Assembly: GCA_018292915.2 (NCBI GenBank)
Contig: JACVVK020000529.1
Span: forward strand, 217,001 to 281,000
Direction of reading: 5' to 3'
Length of the DNA stretch: 64,000 nt
DNA from: Batillaria attramentaria
Taxonomy: Eukaryota > Mollusca > Gastropoda > Batillariidae
In this document: one piece after another, positions 41,190 to 55,100 of the stretch
How positions within the stretch are numbered: position 1 is the stretch's first letter
How the letters are laid out: every line of letters begins with the position of its first letter
Notes under the pieces: generated by a model
Told to the model about the DNA's origin: nothing
What the model saw: only the letters and a program-made list of their open reading frames with translations
Databases searched by the model: none
Position numbers and translations under genes: made by a program

Positions 41190-44100
41190 AGGTGTTTGTT
41201 TCAAAATATTTCTAGTGTTGTGGTCTTCAAGATGCTCTCCCTCTCTCTGTAACTCTGTGTGTGTGTGTGTAGTAGTAGTAGGCCTACTACTAGGAGTAGT
41301 AGTGGACTAGTATATAGTTGGTCCTGAAATGACCAACTTGTCAACAGCTGGTATGCTTATGTCAGTTTATACTTTGCACAGAAAAAATGGGGTCACTGCC
41401 ATTTACTGTTCACATGCCTGTCACTGGATGGGCACACATTACAAATGGTCAGTGGATCTGTACAGGATACAGAAATTACATCCTGAACTAAACATATTAA
41501 TGAATCTGTGGTGTTTTGACACCATGGAATACGTGCATAATATTTGTATTATGCCACCCATTCACGGGGCAACACTTCTCCGCAGGTACTGAATCAGTGT
41601 TATTTCCAGACAGTTTGCATCAGACAGCGCGTTTCTACTGAAAAATGCCGTCATCTGGTTCTACAAACTGCGAAGTTGCTCGCCACGTGGTGTGATGCTG
41701 GCGGGGGCGTTCCCCGTCCTGCGTCAGACCTTGGGAAAACAACATCAAGTCTTCATAAGCCTCAATTCGATTGGGTAGGGTGGCATCCAACAACCCAATC
41801 AAATGCGCGCTTTCACGTTCCGTCTCGTTTCGCTGTACACGCGCGCAGAAATGACCCGTTTCACATGAAAGTGTGTACGTGTCCTAGTGACTCCAAGTTG
41901 TCATCGTTAACAACGTCGTCTGCTGCAGCGAACCTACATATCAGTCAGCCATAAAAGGTAATAGATAAATATTTACGTTTTCAAACGGCATGTCTGGGAC
42001 TTCGACCTCGTTGCGAGGTGATCTGCTCGCAGATAAGATTTGTGCGGCCGGCAAGCATGGTTTCTGAACTAGGAGTAGTTTCTGTTTGTCACAGTAAACA
42101 TTCCCACAGTGAACGGCGTTTTTCTTTCGCGACCTTGTGTCGGAACAGTTGTTTATCAACCATTTTCTTGCAAATACTACAACCTTTGTAGGTGGGCTTC
42201 CAGTGTAGCTGTTAGTTGCAGCCCGGGCAGCCCTTTTGGCTCGTTCAAGTGCAACTGAACTTCACAGTCACCTGTCGCTGGAAACGTTTAAACTTTCATC
42301 TGCCAGTTTGCCAGTGCATCTTTGTCGGTGTATTTTTTTCAACAAATTTGTATGACATGCATTGCTATTGCTGTAAGGGAGCAGCAAGCATGATTACTGA
42401 ATCACACTATTTTGCATGAGTTTATAAAATGCCATGCACACGATAATGCTGTTGATAGTTCGGTGTTTCTCCGTGCACCTCCCAGTTCTGTAGGGTCTCC
42501 ACTTCTACTTGCAGTGGAAGTGAGATTTTCACAGACGTGTACAAAAACTGCAGGCAGTGTGTGTAAGATGGTATCAAAACTAGCCTGTTTGCTGTGGTCC
42601 ACCTTACGTGGTTATACATGTTTTTAATACAACAGTTAACTCTTGCTGATACACATTTATCCTGCGTCTGTTATAACATCTATATAAATTAGTGAGTATT
42701 GCATGTGTGACTTATAAAAAAAAAAATCTTTCACCACAAAATATGTGGTAGGTGTTACTCTCATTATAGTAGGGTGTTTTTTGTGGTTGTTTTGTGGGTT
42801 TATTTTGTCATTTCATTTTATTTATTGTGTTTATTTTATTTTTATTTTTTGTTGTTGTCATGGTTGATGTTCCATGCTAAACATTTTCAATTTCAGGCTT
42901 ATCTGCTCGGATGAAAGCTAGGTTTACTTACCATATATTCTTCGGTTTGCCTGTGTGGCCACTCTTTAAGTACCCTACGACATGGGCAGTCACACTCTGA
43001 CATTGGAGGATTTTATCTCTGTTGCCAAACACAGACAAGTGTTACGCTAGAAGCTGACCCTGGCTGAAGATAATCCCCATGTAACAGCAATAGCAAAAAC
43101 AAGTTTGATTGCTGCAACCTCACAGCACTGGACAGATCAAGTCAACAATGGCAAAAACCTTTGTGCGCAGCAGCTTAAATTTTGAACAAGTTAGTCCCAT
43201 ATTGGACTGTCAGAATTTGCAGTGTTCAAAGTCCAATCTGCAATGAATCATTCTGACGTTCACCCCCCTAGCTGAGCAGAAGAGATAAGGTGATCACTGT
43301 ATAAGCTTGTTGACAGGGATAAGCCAGTAGCACCTTGCTGTTTACTACTGTTTGCGTAAATGTTCACCCACTCCAAGCGCCTTTTGATACCATGAATTGT
43401 AACGCTTTTCAAAGTGCACATGCACCATTGGGGTACTTAACATTTTGTGCAGTCTTGTGTCCCCCCTTCATGGTGTTTAAACTTAAAATAAGTGCTTATT
43501 TAGTGAACAAAATGTGTGAAAACTGTGCTCTTGTGTTGTAAGGGACATCAGTGGTCAATGTCTTTGTCAGACCATGTCAGGATGGGCCGATGATGTCTTT
43601 TAGTTTGAGGCAAATGTGCTTGGTGTATTTATAGGCTGGCAACCTGGGACAATACTCCAAGCAGTAGGGTTTTGTTATGTCTGGCTGGTTTGGTCAGTGG
43701 GCAGTTCCGAAAGCTGTTCCACGTGTTGGAACACTATAGGGGTGTCCTTCGTGAAGTATGTATCGGCGAATGCATACATTGTTCAAACAGCATTATTTTG
43801 GTGACGGCAAATCCGGCTACTGAGAATTGCGTTACTGGCATGACATTTCAAGCAGACATATTTTGGAATTGCCCAAATATTGGTTTTGACAACGGCCAGT
43901 AGGAGCATCACTCCATTGGGAAACAGAGCTAGAACTTTGCAAGTGGCTTAAATTTGTATCCACTGTCACCCCACATCTGGTTCGCTTCCACTCGTGGTCT
44001 AGTGCACATGTACTTTAAAAAAGGTGCAGTTGCATCCTTTCTCCGTCTCTGTCCTCCCCCAGGATGGCTGGGTAGCCCAGATTACGACCTGCATGGCTTT

Positions 44101-46304
44101 GCTTTTGTCACGTCCTGAGAGGGCGACATGTCATCGCAATTTCTCTGATAACCAGCAGGCAAAGGCGACGCAGGAATCCGTCTTGTGGCATGCAGTTGTG
44201 TGGATACAGCTTTGTACAGGTGCATGCACTCGGTTGGACTTTGGTCATTGTGGGCGGGCTAGTCCGCAGTGCCTACCCCCTTTGTGTGCAGGTAGACTTC
44301 AAGGGATGGATCAGGTGACAAAGATCTATGTATATAAAGGTAGGGGTTTGGGTTCAGATCTGTGAGGAGAGATCATTTTGGGCCTGTTGCAGACACAACT
44401 TCGGAGTTGGACCAAAGGGTAAATGGTCCTTTCCATTTTGAAATGAATGTTTTCTTTTTCCTGTTTTTTTTTTCTGTCTTTTTTCTTTTCATTTTCATTT
44501 TGTGTGTGTGTGTGGTTTGTTTTTTGTTTTTTTCATTTGTTCCCTGTGTGAACTTTTCAGACTTGAACCAAATGATGCTCATATTGACAGTCTTTTACAA
44601 CTCCCGATTTTTTGGTCTCAGCTTAAAAAAGTGGCACCATATATCTATTTTGTCACAGAAAAGTATTCTTAGAGACCTGTATAAATTCATTCCCCCTCTC
44701 CCGTGCCATGTGCATTAATTTGTGTTGTTTTGTTCTTTTTGTTGTTGTTGTTTTTTTTTTTGTTTTTTGTTTTGGTTTTGTGTGTGTGGGGGGGGGGGGG
44801 TAATCTGGAATTTTTTTTATTGTTGTTGTTGTTTATTGGGCTTCATTGTTGAACTAAAGATTTGTCCGACGTATAGAAACACCCCAAGTTTTTGCCACCC
44901 AGTTACATTAGCACGCACTGTGTGCATCCAGTGTGTTTAGAAACACCTGAAGTTTTCACCATTCAGGTACACTTGTCTTCTCAGTTGTTTGCTGTTGTTG
45001 TGTTTTTTGCTTTTTGTTTGTTGGGCTTGAGCATTGAACTAGGGATCTGTGCGACTTGTCATTGGTTTTGCTGCTGGCAAAGGTAGGCACACTTCACGGT
45101 GTTATATAAAGACAGAAGCATACTGGGTTAAAGCTCGTCAGCGGTTTTCGGTCTCTGGGTCATGGGATGTGTCTCCTAGATCCGTTCAAACAAGTGCATT
45201 TATTTGGTGACAGACCGCCACAGGTACTGAGGCAGCTTGTAAGTGGCCCGTTCAGGGTGAGTGACCTCATTAGTCATCAGGTACTCTTGTGTGCTCACCC
45301 AGCCGTGACGCCGCTGGGAGCCCGTCGCTGGCCATTCACCCATGTAAAGGTTTCTGTGTAGCAGTGCGAGATCCCCCCAGTCATGAAAAGCGCGGGTAGG
45401 GTGACCTGGGGGTACTCCAACAGCCTTTCCCTCTGTGGAATGGGACGGTGAAACTAAACGCATCAGCGAAGAATAAACTGGTCAGCCAGCCATTGCCCGT
45501 CAGGGCTAATGCGTTTCCTCCAATCCTAGTCCTACTTTGGTCTGTTTGGCGCAGAGGTCGTCAAGTGTATCCCCCGTCTGCTTTGTAAAGGGTAACCCGC
45601 CTGCTTCGAATATTTCCATACGTAAGTGCCGCTTACATCTGTGTGTGTGTGTGTGTGTGTGTGTGCATTAATATGAGGGCACGAGTTTGTCAGTAGTGGG
45701 ATTTTTTTCAGGTAAGGTGTGAAATTCTAACGGAACGGCACGTGTTCGTCGTCTTCTTGACCACTGATTTACGTAGCGTTCTTTTAAGAACGTTAAATGT
45801 GATGACAAGGAGTGCGTATCCACGACGCCTTAGACAAGACGTGTGTGCTAGCACTAGTAGCAGCGTTTTGATAGCTGTGCTGTTTACCGCCCGGTGTTTG
45901 TGACTGTTTACGCATTTATAGTAGTCGGTACAAAACGGTGGGTCCCGTTTAGATCACCCAAGCGTATCGATTCGCACCGCTGAGTACTTGGGCGGAACCC
46001 TCAGTCTGACAAGCCACCGACTGTAACCACCTGCAAATGAAATGACTGTGGACTGCGTGCATGCAGGCGTGACACGGGATCATGGGAGGTGTTCGATTGA
46101 GAAGGGGGTGACGGTTGAAAGACTTACGTGGTGGTGGTGCCGGTGCATGGGTGTGTTTGGGGCGGGGGGGGGGGGCACTTTGCACAGGTCAGATTTCATT
46201 GAGTGTTAAGTTTTTCCCCCTATTTTTAATGAATTTATTTATTTTGATGCCTTGGGATTCAACTGTAACTTGCGTACATTCAGCATTGGGGTGAGCAGGG
46301 CCCA

Positions 46305-46482
46305 TGGTGGATAGGTGAGTGGGAGTTCAACGTCCTTTTCCTCAACGTAAGGATGATGTCAAAGACGGGGCAATGAGCAAAAAGCCCAGCACAAATATTT
46401 GGCCCCAGCCGCGATTCGAACTCACGACCCAAGCATTCACAATCTAGTGCTCTACTATTTTGCTTGTCCGGGCTCCCCAAGA
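46305..46482 (-). mobile_element. Reverse-oriented SINE family A, intergenic
   Basis: gagttcaacgtccttttcct, caaagacggggcaatgag, cacaaatatttggccccagc and the reversed B box (cgattcgaactc), with the head ending near cttgtccgggctcccc. It keeps more of the head than the 32.5 kb copy. Confidence 0.8.
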
Positions 46483-46489
46483 GCGGTGT

Positions 46490-46760
46490 CAGTTCTCATG
46501 TGCATGGCAGGGCTTATAGGGGCAGCACTCCGGAAAGTTCTGTACCCTATCCAGCCTTCTTTTGTCGAATTGGAAAAAGGGATCCACCCGAAGCATGGGC
46601 TTATGTGCTGTTTTCGACATAGGGGAAACCGGCTAACATGCAGATACGTCTGTAGGCAGTGCAAGTTAAAGCTTATGCATCATATTGTGTCACTGTCACA
46701 CGTTCTGTTGGCCTGTGCTACTGAAACCTTTAGCATTGACAGCCGTGATTTACCATCAGC
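46490..46760 (+). mobile_element. Possible degenerate LINE C-terminal fragment
   Basis: One frame encodes CCFRHRGNRLTCRYVCRQC followed by SHVLLACA. The C-x2-C...H-x4-C arrangement with HVLLAC resembles the Cys/His end of non-LTR retrotransposon polyproteins. No RT or endonuclease block is visible nearby, and the tract could be chance. Directly follows a SINE. Confidence 0.25.
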
Positions 46761-46815
46761 AGAGCACACACTTGAGTTGTATGGGTCCCTGGCTTGGCCT
46801 CTCCCTGCCGCAAAC

Positions 46816-46859
46816 AACCCTCCCCCCCCCCCCCCCCCCCAAAAAAAAAAAAAAAAAAA
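46816..46859 (+). repeat. C(n)A(n) composite homopolymer (opposite orientation)
   Basis: A run of about 20 C switches to about 19 A. This is the reverse-complement form of the T(n)G(n) tracts and lies between the two genes. Confidence 0.85.
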
Positions 46860-47869
46860 CTGGGGACATGTATAGGGGTGCCTAGCACAGTAAGCATTTC
46901 ATTACAACTACAAGCTCCCGCCCACCAGTCCAACTGGCTAGAGCAGGCGAGGGGTGTTGTGTTACCGTTTTCTTTCACTCTCTTTGCTGGTCGTGCATGG
47001 TTGACTATTTCAGCAAAAGCTGACGAAGACAGGCACGTAAATTACATGTAATATATGGACGCATTTGCGTACTGGGTTGCAAGTGTTGGATGTGCTTATA
47101 TATTATATAATACGCAGCTTTTGAAAAGGATTCCATATATGCGTGAGGCACTGAGTACATATTTTTTTCAGGAGTATGAGAGGTACATGTCTGTGTCAAT
47201 ACCAGGGTGTGTGTCAAGGACCGGAGGTTTATGTGCAGCGTGGCCTGCCGCCTTGCATGGTGAAAATGCAGGCCGTGGACAAACTTGGTTTTTTAACCAC
47301 CTTTCATGGTCAAGTTTTAGTGGGTCAGGTATATGTGCACTGGTTCTTGTAGTTGACTGACAGGGATTGGCTTAAAATAATATTTGCGTTGAACAGAGTG
47401 GAAAAAAATGCCACGTTCGAAGCTCCAAGGCTGTTTGTCGAATTAGATGATGTTCCATTTGGACATGGAGACCGGTTTCGTAGCTTTGCGGTTTCTAATA
47501 TTAGAGAAATACAACTTTCTTTGAACATGCAGTGCTTTTCCATTATGGATACAAGCGTGTTACTATAAATAGACCAGCCCAGCCAGTGCTTTCCTCAAAA
47601 GCTGGCCTTACCACAATACAACCCTGAAATGACTTTTCATGGTGGTCTGTTATGTAATATCTAAACTCATGTGGGTTTTTGATGAAGAGGTTAAGCGCAT
47701 TCCCTGAAAAGTCTTCAACAATGTTCTTGTATGCCAGACGATCATGTTGAGACTTTAAGCTTGGATGGGCCTCATTTGTTATTAATGCCGCTGTTGTTTT
47801 ACTGGGCAGTTGAATCGTTTTTCTTCTTTTTTTAAAACTTGTATAAATGTTTTCTTTATGTCTACAGGA

Positions 47870-49297
47870 ACAAAACAGCCTGCACTGACTGCTTTGGTGT
47901 TGATTTTTTTTCTGACTTACTGTGACTACCGCCATGTCAGCGGCTGTTATGGAAGATGGCAATGTTCACATAACTTCCATCAAAATCAAGAAAGATGAAC
48001 ACCTCATCATCCAGAACAATAACTCGTAAGTTCATTTATCATTCTCATGGCAGCCTTTCTTTTGAAGTGAACAGTGGTTTATTTTGCATCAGTGTACTCC
48101 AACAGTTCAACTTGTCATTCATACTTTCAAATGACACGGTTTGATCATTGAAACAATTTTGCTTCTTTCTACAGCGGTTTTTATTGTTCTTGTAGATTAT
48201 TTGCTGCTAGAATAGTGTTTTAGATACTTGTTACAAATGCCACAGGAATTTAGCACAGTTTTCGGCAAAGCCTCATTGGTTCATGACTAAGTAGACTTTT
48301 GTAATGATCAGCAGTTGATTCCCAAATCCTTGTGGCCATTTGTAGAATTTTCCACCGTGAATCAGTAAAGGAAAGAATAAGCCTACGCTTTTTTGCCTGT
48401 TCAAGGACTTTTCTTCAAGGCTACATCTTATTAAAAGTGCCTTTGTTGATAACGTTCTGGACTGAGCAGAAAAGTTGAAACTTGATAAAAGTTTGATGTG
48501 ATCATACACCCATCTTCATCTTATGTTTGTGTTGTTGCATGTTAGAGTTGGTGTGAAGCATGCGGCACCAGTGAGCAATGGGGCACACATCAACAATGGT
48601 GGCAGTGGTACTAGTGGTAGCACAGAAGCCAAAAGCTCCTCAGACATTGCTGCTGGTGACGATAGCCATGTCAAGCCAACAAGCGCCTCGTCATCAGCAT
48701 CAAAACCCGCCACTGAAGTCCCCACTAATAGAGGTACGTTTCAGTTCAGTTCAATACAGCGTATAACTTTAAGGAGTGGTAGATTATCAACAGTCACCAA
48801 AAAAAGTGATGAAACAGAGGGCAGTCACATCTGCAAATAACCCCCCAAAGTCTGTTGAGTGCCATGAACACGTATCCTGAGTGTTATTTACAAAATTCAG
48901 GTGAATTTGTTGCTATGCATCCACTAATTTTTGGAGCCCTGATCGTTGAAAAACTTGCTCCTGTTGTTGCTATTTTGGCACTGGTGAAAATTACCTGTTA
49001 CTCAGATAATTACATGTATGTCAGCATTCCATGTTTGCTCTTGTGCTCATGAATAGGCGTTGTGTTGTGTTTTGAAAGTCATCCACTGACAGAACCTCTC
49101 AGATTTTGGCCTTTATCCATTTTACTCCTGTTCAGGCATTGATGACCTGCTGCCAGCCACGGAGCTGTGGACAACAAAGGGGGACGAGCCAGTCAAACTG
49201 CGGGTAGCTGAGATGGGTCTGGGATCAGAGAAGCCCATCACTGTTCCCACCCTTATCCAGTCGACGGTGAAGAGACTGCCCAACAGCAAAGCTCTAG
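47870..49297 (+). CDS. ACSBG: ACSBG exons 1-3: N-terminal extension and start of synthetase
   Basis: Exons 47870-48025 (coding from 47934), 48546-48733 and 49136-49297. Exon 2 is low-complexity (Ser, Gly, Asn, Ala-rich) and probably disordered; it accounts for most of the extra length. Exon 3 carries the family's N-terminal ELWTTKGDEPVKLRV, where activation domains of this family begin to be conserved. The intron after exon 3 has a poly-T/poly-G tract and a short GT repeat just before the exon 4 acceptor. Confidence 0.88.
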
Positions 49298-52063
49298 GTG
49301 AGCATTTGTTTATGCCCATGACATTTAGATCGCTCATAGTGATATTTTCGCCTTGAGCTTGTTTCTGATGCCGCTGACAGATTGGTGAGGTTGCAAAAAT
49401 TCGTTGTGTGTGTGTGTTTCTGTAATTTTTGTTTATTTGTTTTGCTTGTTTTTGTTAATGATTTTTTTTTTTTTTTTGGGGGGGGGGGGGGGGGGGCTTT
49501 TTGGTAATGTCATCTAAATTGTGTACTGTTTCTTGTTGGTCTCTAGATGGGCTGAATCAGGCCATTCTGAAGATTTGTTTTGAAAACTCTGCATATGATG
49601 ACGTGTGTGTGTGTGTGTGTGTTGCAGCTGTAAAGCGAAATGGCAAGTGGCTGTTTTGGTCCTACCAAGAGTACTACCAAGATGTACGCAGGGCAGCAAA
49701 AGCCTTCATCAAGGTAACCATTGCATGAAACGGTCAAACCACACGGAGTTCTCCAGTAGTGTAAGACTAAGAGCAGTCGTAGAACCTGAATGTCAGCCGC
49801 TTGCGCAAAGTTTAAACAACACAGTATTGCGTTAAGAGCTGTACTAATCATCAAGATACAGTGTAGAGTATTTCAAGCTTACAGGTGCACTCAAGCGAAA
49901 CTGTTCTAAAAATTAAGTTGACTTAGCAAAGACAGGATTATCCCATTTAACAGGATGAAGGGGACACATATCGGAGTTTGGGGGTTTTGTTGTTGTTGGT
50001 TTTTTGGTTGTTGTTGTTGGGTGTTTTTTTTGTTGTTGTTGTTTGTTTTTGTTTTTGTTTCTTTTCTTTGTTTGGGGTTTTTTGGGTTGTTGTTTGTTTG
50101 TTTGTTTTTTTTTTTTTGGGGGGGGGGGGGATTGCAAGAATGGGTATTGCATGAGTTTTGTATAAATTTGATAGTGTCTGTCTGTGTGTCACAGTTTGTA
50201 AGTAAAACTTCCAGTGATAGATCAGTCTGCAGTGCTGAGTGTTCTGAAGTGGAAACAAGGACAACATACAAATGGATTTGATACCCATTTGATACCCATT
50301 GATTCACTGCATGTGTCTTTCAGTTGGGGCTGGAGCCACACAAGGCTGTTGGAATCATTGGCTTCAACTCTCCAGAATGGCTCCTGTCTGACCTCGGTTG
50401 CATATTCGCAGGGTGAGTCAGTATGATGTGCTAGCTGGTTTTCCTGCTTTCAGTTTCAGCAGAACACATTTTGTCTTATCAATCGTGGGAATTCTCTGCA
50501 GTTTTTGTTGGATATCATGTGTTCTAGAAGCCCTGTAGGTTATGCTTAAGGCTGGTCTGAATGTCAGGAATTTTATTGTGTCAGAATGCTCAGTGACCCA
50601 ATTGGTGGACGCACATTTTGCTGCACATCTCAGCCATGAAAGCCCAGAGAATGAGAATAATTGTGCACGTGTCTTAATGGAATCATGCCTTTGACATCAT
50701 GAACAGTCTTTAAGTTTGGAAAGTTGGGGTCACCAATTTTTTAGATTTTTTAGGCTCTCAGATCATTCTGAGCAGTTCAGGAATAAACCTATCATTGTGA
50801 AGCATCTCAAACGCTGGCACTGAGCCAGCAGAAAGCCTCACGCCTGTGGAACAGTGAGTGGCTGTGTAGCAGAATTTGAATTTTTGCCGGTTCACAAAGC
50901 CTGTAGACAGGACTGGCTTGCATTAAGGGCTGTACTAATCATGAAGATTTTTTCATGAAGACTATTTCGGCTGTGCAGGCACGCTCACAAGCAAAACTGT
51001 TCCAAACACAAGTTTGCTTTTGTGAAGCATAGTGAGCTTGGAAATAGTGTGTTTAACGCATGTCCCCGTCAATGTCTGCACACTCTGTGCATTTGTCAAC
51101 AGAGGTTTTGCAACGGGGATCTACACCACCAACTCACCAGAAGCGTGTCAGTTCGTGGCGGCCAGTTGCCAGGCCAATGTCATCGTCGTGGAGAACAATC
51201 AGCAGCTGGAGAAGATCTTGCAGGTCAAGGACCAGCTGCCCGACCTCAAGGCCATTGTGCAGTACATGGGGGATGTGGCCAATCGACAGCCTTTCATCTA
51301 CTCGGTGAGTACCGTAATGACCTTCACTTTTTGACCACATGTTTACACTAAAAATTCTTGATGCTATGGTCTGTATAGGTCAGTTGTATACAGAAAACTC
51401 GTGGATTTTTCTCAGGTAAAACATTTTTCACTTATTTACCAGGACTGATCTCATCACCATAGCAGCCCACCACTTCAGTGAAATGGGCAGTTTTCATCTG
51501 CGATGACATTCATTCATACACATATATCTGTTACTATTTCTGTTGGTATCTTCCTTTCTTGTATATTTTCTTTAGGGTTACACTTATTATGTTTACCTGA
51601 AGCTACCCTTGACGTTCCTTCTTCAAAAGTGTGGATGATTTTGCACCCACGACGTACGGGGAGGGTTAAGTCTAGGAGGCTGTTATTGATTTGTTGTGGT
51701 TTGAGCATATGGTTTAGCCGTGCAGAAGTTGGTGGTTGTTTCCAGACTTCAAATATCTTTGCTGCTGTAATTTCCTCCCTGAAAAAAGCTCCATGCTCTG
51801 TTTCATGTGACACTATTTCTGCGTGTGTCCAGTGGTCAGAGTTCATGGCTCTAGCGGATCAGGTGGAGGACAGTGCGTTGGAGGAACGTATGAAATTGTT
51901 GGCTCCCAACAAATGCTGCACGCTTATCTACACGGTCAGTGTTGAATGTTCTGCACATTCCCCAGTGTCCTCTTTTTTTCTGTTTGTCAGTTTTGTCAAA
52001 ATTCTTTACTTTGTTTTCTCTTTTATTTTCTTGTCATCATTAGCAAACATAATTAGCATTTAA

Positions 52064-52151
<88 letters not shown>

Positions 52152-55100
52152 TTCTACCCCAGTGTTCACTCTTTTATGCCTGTTTTCAAATGTTACCAAA
52201 ATTAATAGTTCTCTTTCTGTGTACAGTCTGGCACCACTGGCAACCCGAAAGGTGTGATGCTGAGCCATGATAATGTGAGTTCTCTTTTTTTCCCCCCTTA
52301 AAAATATGCAATATGCTGCTTAAATTCACCCTGTGTCTGTGGGTTTTTTGTTGTTGTTTGTTTGTAACCTAGTAGTAGTACATGTACTCTTGTCATAAAT
52401 GTTATCAGTCGACCATCCGCAGCATCTTCTGAATGATGTTCTTGCAAAGTTGCCAGTGGTGGGCGGGGGAAGGGAAAGTTTGCCAGCTGCCTTGTAGAAA
52501 AGGAAGCAGCAATGACTGCAAGTGGATAGTAGACTCAACCAGAAGCAAGAAAAGAAATTACAAAGACGACTTACCTTGGACAAGGACAGCACCGTCAACA
52601 TTTCCTCTGACACCTTCGTCAGGACAAACAGTAACAAATGGGACACAACTCTAGAAAACATAGGACAACTCTGAATTCTTGCTTTACATGCACATATATG
52701 TAATTGCTGATATTGATTAACCAGGGGGGGGGGGGGGGGGGGGGAAATAGAACACCAATCCTTTGGTGACAGGAGATCATGGACTTGGTTGGGAGAGCCC
52801 ACTCCATTAAAACAAAAATTAAAAAACTCACAACACCCACCCTTAGGTGACAGGAGATCACGGACTGAGTTATGAGAGCCCACCCCATTAAAAAAAAAAA
52901 AAAAAATGTGGATGGATTCAGGTAAAAGGTTTTACGTTTATGCCCCCTGGGGTCTGGCTGCCGAGGCATTGGATAATGTGTGATTCCATGTGTTTCCTGT
53001 CTAATGTGTCGCCATTAGACAGACTACAACTGGTCTGGTTTGACGTGCCATAGCCACTGGTAATAAGTGCCTGGTGCGTTTATTAAATTACGGCAAAATA
53101 TGGTTTGACTGGCAAACGGTCCCTGCCCAAAGGAACTTCAAAAATGGATTCATTCTTTTACTTTATAGACCTTTTCGTGTAACATAAAAGACATGGCAAC
53201 ACATTACTGTCAGATTTTTTTTTTTTTTTTTTTCTTTCTTTCTGATCATGATGCAGATTACATGGACTGCTCATACAGTTTATAGCAAAACCAACGCCGC
53301 CATTCGGTTGCACTTCGGAGAGTTCAGGCAAGTGAGTTACCTGCCTCTCAGTCACATCGCAGCCCAGATGCTGGACATGTATGGCACCATCTGCTTTGGC
53401 GGAACACTTTTCTTCGCCCAGCCTGACGCACTGAAGGTTCGTCGTGTCTCATGTTTCTTTTGAAATTTGGTCAGTTTGTAGCATTTCAGGTGTGGTGAGT
53501 TCTATTATGGGACAGAAAGAGATAGGAAATTCATAGATGGCAGTGTGTGTTACACAAGCTGTATCAACTTTGTCTAGTATTCTTATGTGTGTACCTGTCT
53601 TATTTCATCCAGACAGTCAGTCCATCCATCAGTCAATTATTTTTTCCTTTGATATACAACTACATGTACGAATTTGCTTTTTATCTCATAAAACGGAGAG
53701 AAAAAACATCATCCAAAAGAAGGAAGAATATAGTAGGTTGGTATAGAGACAACGAAGGACAATAAGTGGGGAAAAAATATTTTTAAGAATTAAGATGGGC
53801 ATTTTGCCGTGAATTTCACCACAGGGCACATTAGGGGATACCCTGAAGGAGGTCCAGCCCCACGTGATGTTTGGTGTGCCCCGTGTTTGGGAGAAAATGG
53901 AGGAGACAATGAAGAATGCATCTCGGAACGCTCCAAAAGTCCGGAAAAAGATCGCAGCATGGGCACGCGGCATTGGCCTGAAAGGCCATCAGAATGCCAT
54001 GAAAGGGTAAGATTGTTTCCAGAGCATTTGGTATTTGTGCTGGCTTTTTCATCGTTGCCCCGTCTTTGATATCGCCCTATGTGGTGGAAAAGGACATTAA
54101 ACCCCCAAACACCCACCCACCCACCCTCCAGAGCATTTGGTGGCATAGCTCTTTCTTTTTTTTCTTTTCTTTTTTGATTTCTTTATTTACTATTTTACTT
54201 CATTTTATTTATGTATGCATTTTATTTTCTTCCATTTATTTGTTATTTCATTTTATTCATTCATTATCTTTGATGGTGGCGGTTTCATAAGATGTAAATA
54301 TAGCGACTGTGATTTTGGGTCTGCGTACCAACAGCTCTTGCATTTTACATTGTATCAGGTCATATCTGTTATTGTTAGTCCCACATCAAAGTGAAGGGAG
54401 AACTTTCCTTTTCCGGCTCTTGTCTGTGAGTGAGTCTGTCTGTGCATTTCTAGATGCTCTCCATCGGGGGATGTTGCTGTCACTCAGCTGTGCGGTTTGT
54501 TACTTTAGATATGGTTTTGCATGGCTGTTGACAGTTCACCCCCATTCTGTCTCAACATTATTATACTAATAAAATTTATGACTTGCTTTACCGCTCACCA
54601 GAGAAGCCAAACCGTTTGGATGGACCCTTGCCAACAAGCTGGTGTTCAGGAAAGTGAGAGCGGGAACGGGGCTGGTGCAGTGCCGGTTCATGCTGTCAGG
54701 CGCGGCTCCAATCACCAAGGAGACCCTTGAGTTTTTCCTCAGCCTGGATGTTCCAATTTGTGAAGTGTATGGCATGAGTGAATGCACTGGTGAGAAAAAA
54801 GTTTTCTTCTTTTTTTTTCCCCCTTCCAGCTGCATAGGTCATTCCCCTGTGCTTTGAATTTTCTTTTCTAATTCTCAAGTTTGCGTAGACTGTTCAGAGT
54901 TCCACATCTTTTGATGTTTTATCGTAGGACTTCATTGCCGCCGCTTAGTACTTAGATCCATCTTGATGATGCTGCCACTGCACTGTCAGTTTGGTGAATG
55001 TTTTCAAAGGAAACTATTGGCCTGGAAATAAGTGGCCTCCGAAGAGAGGGGGTGGGTTTCTTCAGGTGGACTCTTTTACAAGTTTGACTGAAAAATACCT

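Larger units (their letters stand above)
41190..47869. other. Intergenic / ACSBG 5' region
   Basis: No supported coding gene. The ACSBG first coding exon has an upstream acceptor, so a non-coding exon and promoter should lie here. One candidate is the GC-richer, CpG-containing stretch 41620-42150, where an exon could end at cataaaag|gtaata (41956-41957). Another CpG-bearing stretch is 45700-46150. Neither has a clear TATA box. T/G-rich tracts lie at 44440-44540 and 44715-44840, and a SINE at 46305-46482. Confidence 0.35.

Noticed and set aside
46399..46875. A 158-codon intergenic open frame
   Set aside because: It begins inside a SINE and ends in a C(n)A(n) tract; only a weak Cys/His resemblance to LINE ends remains, so it is listed as a low-confidence remnant rather than a gene.
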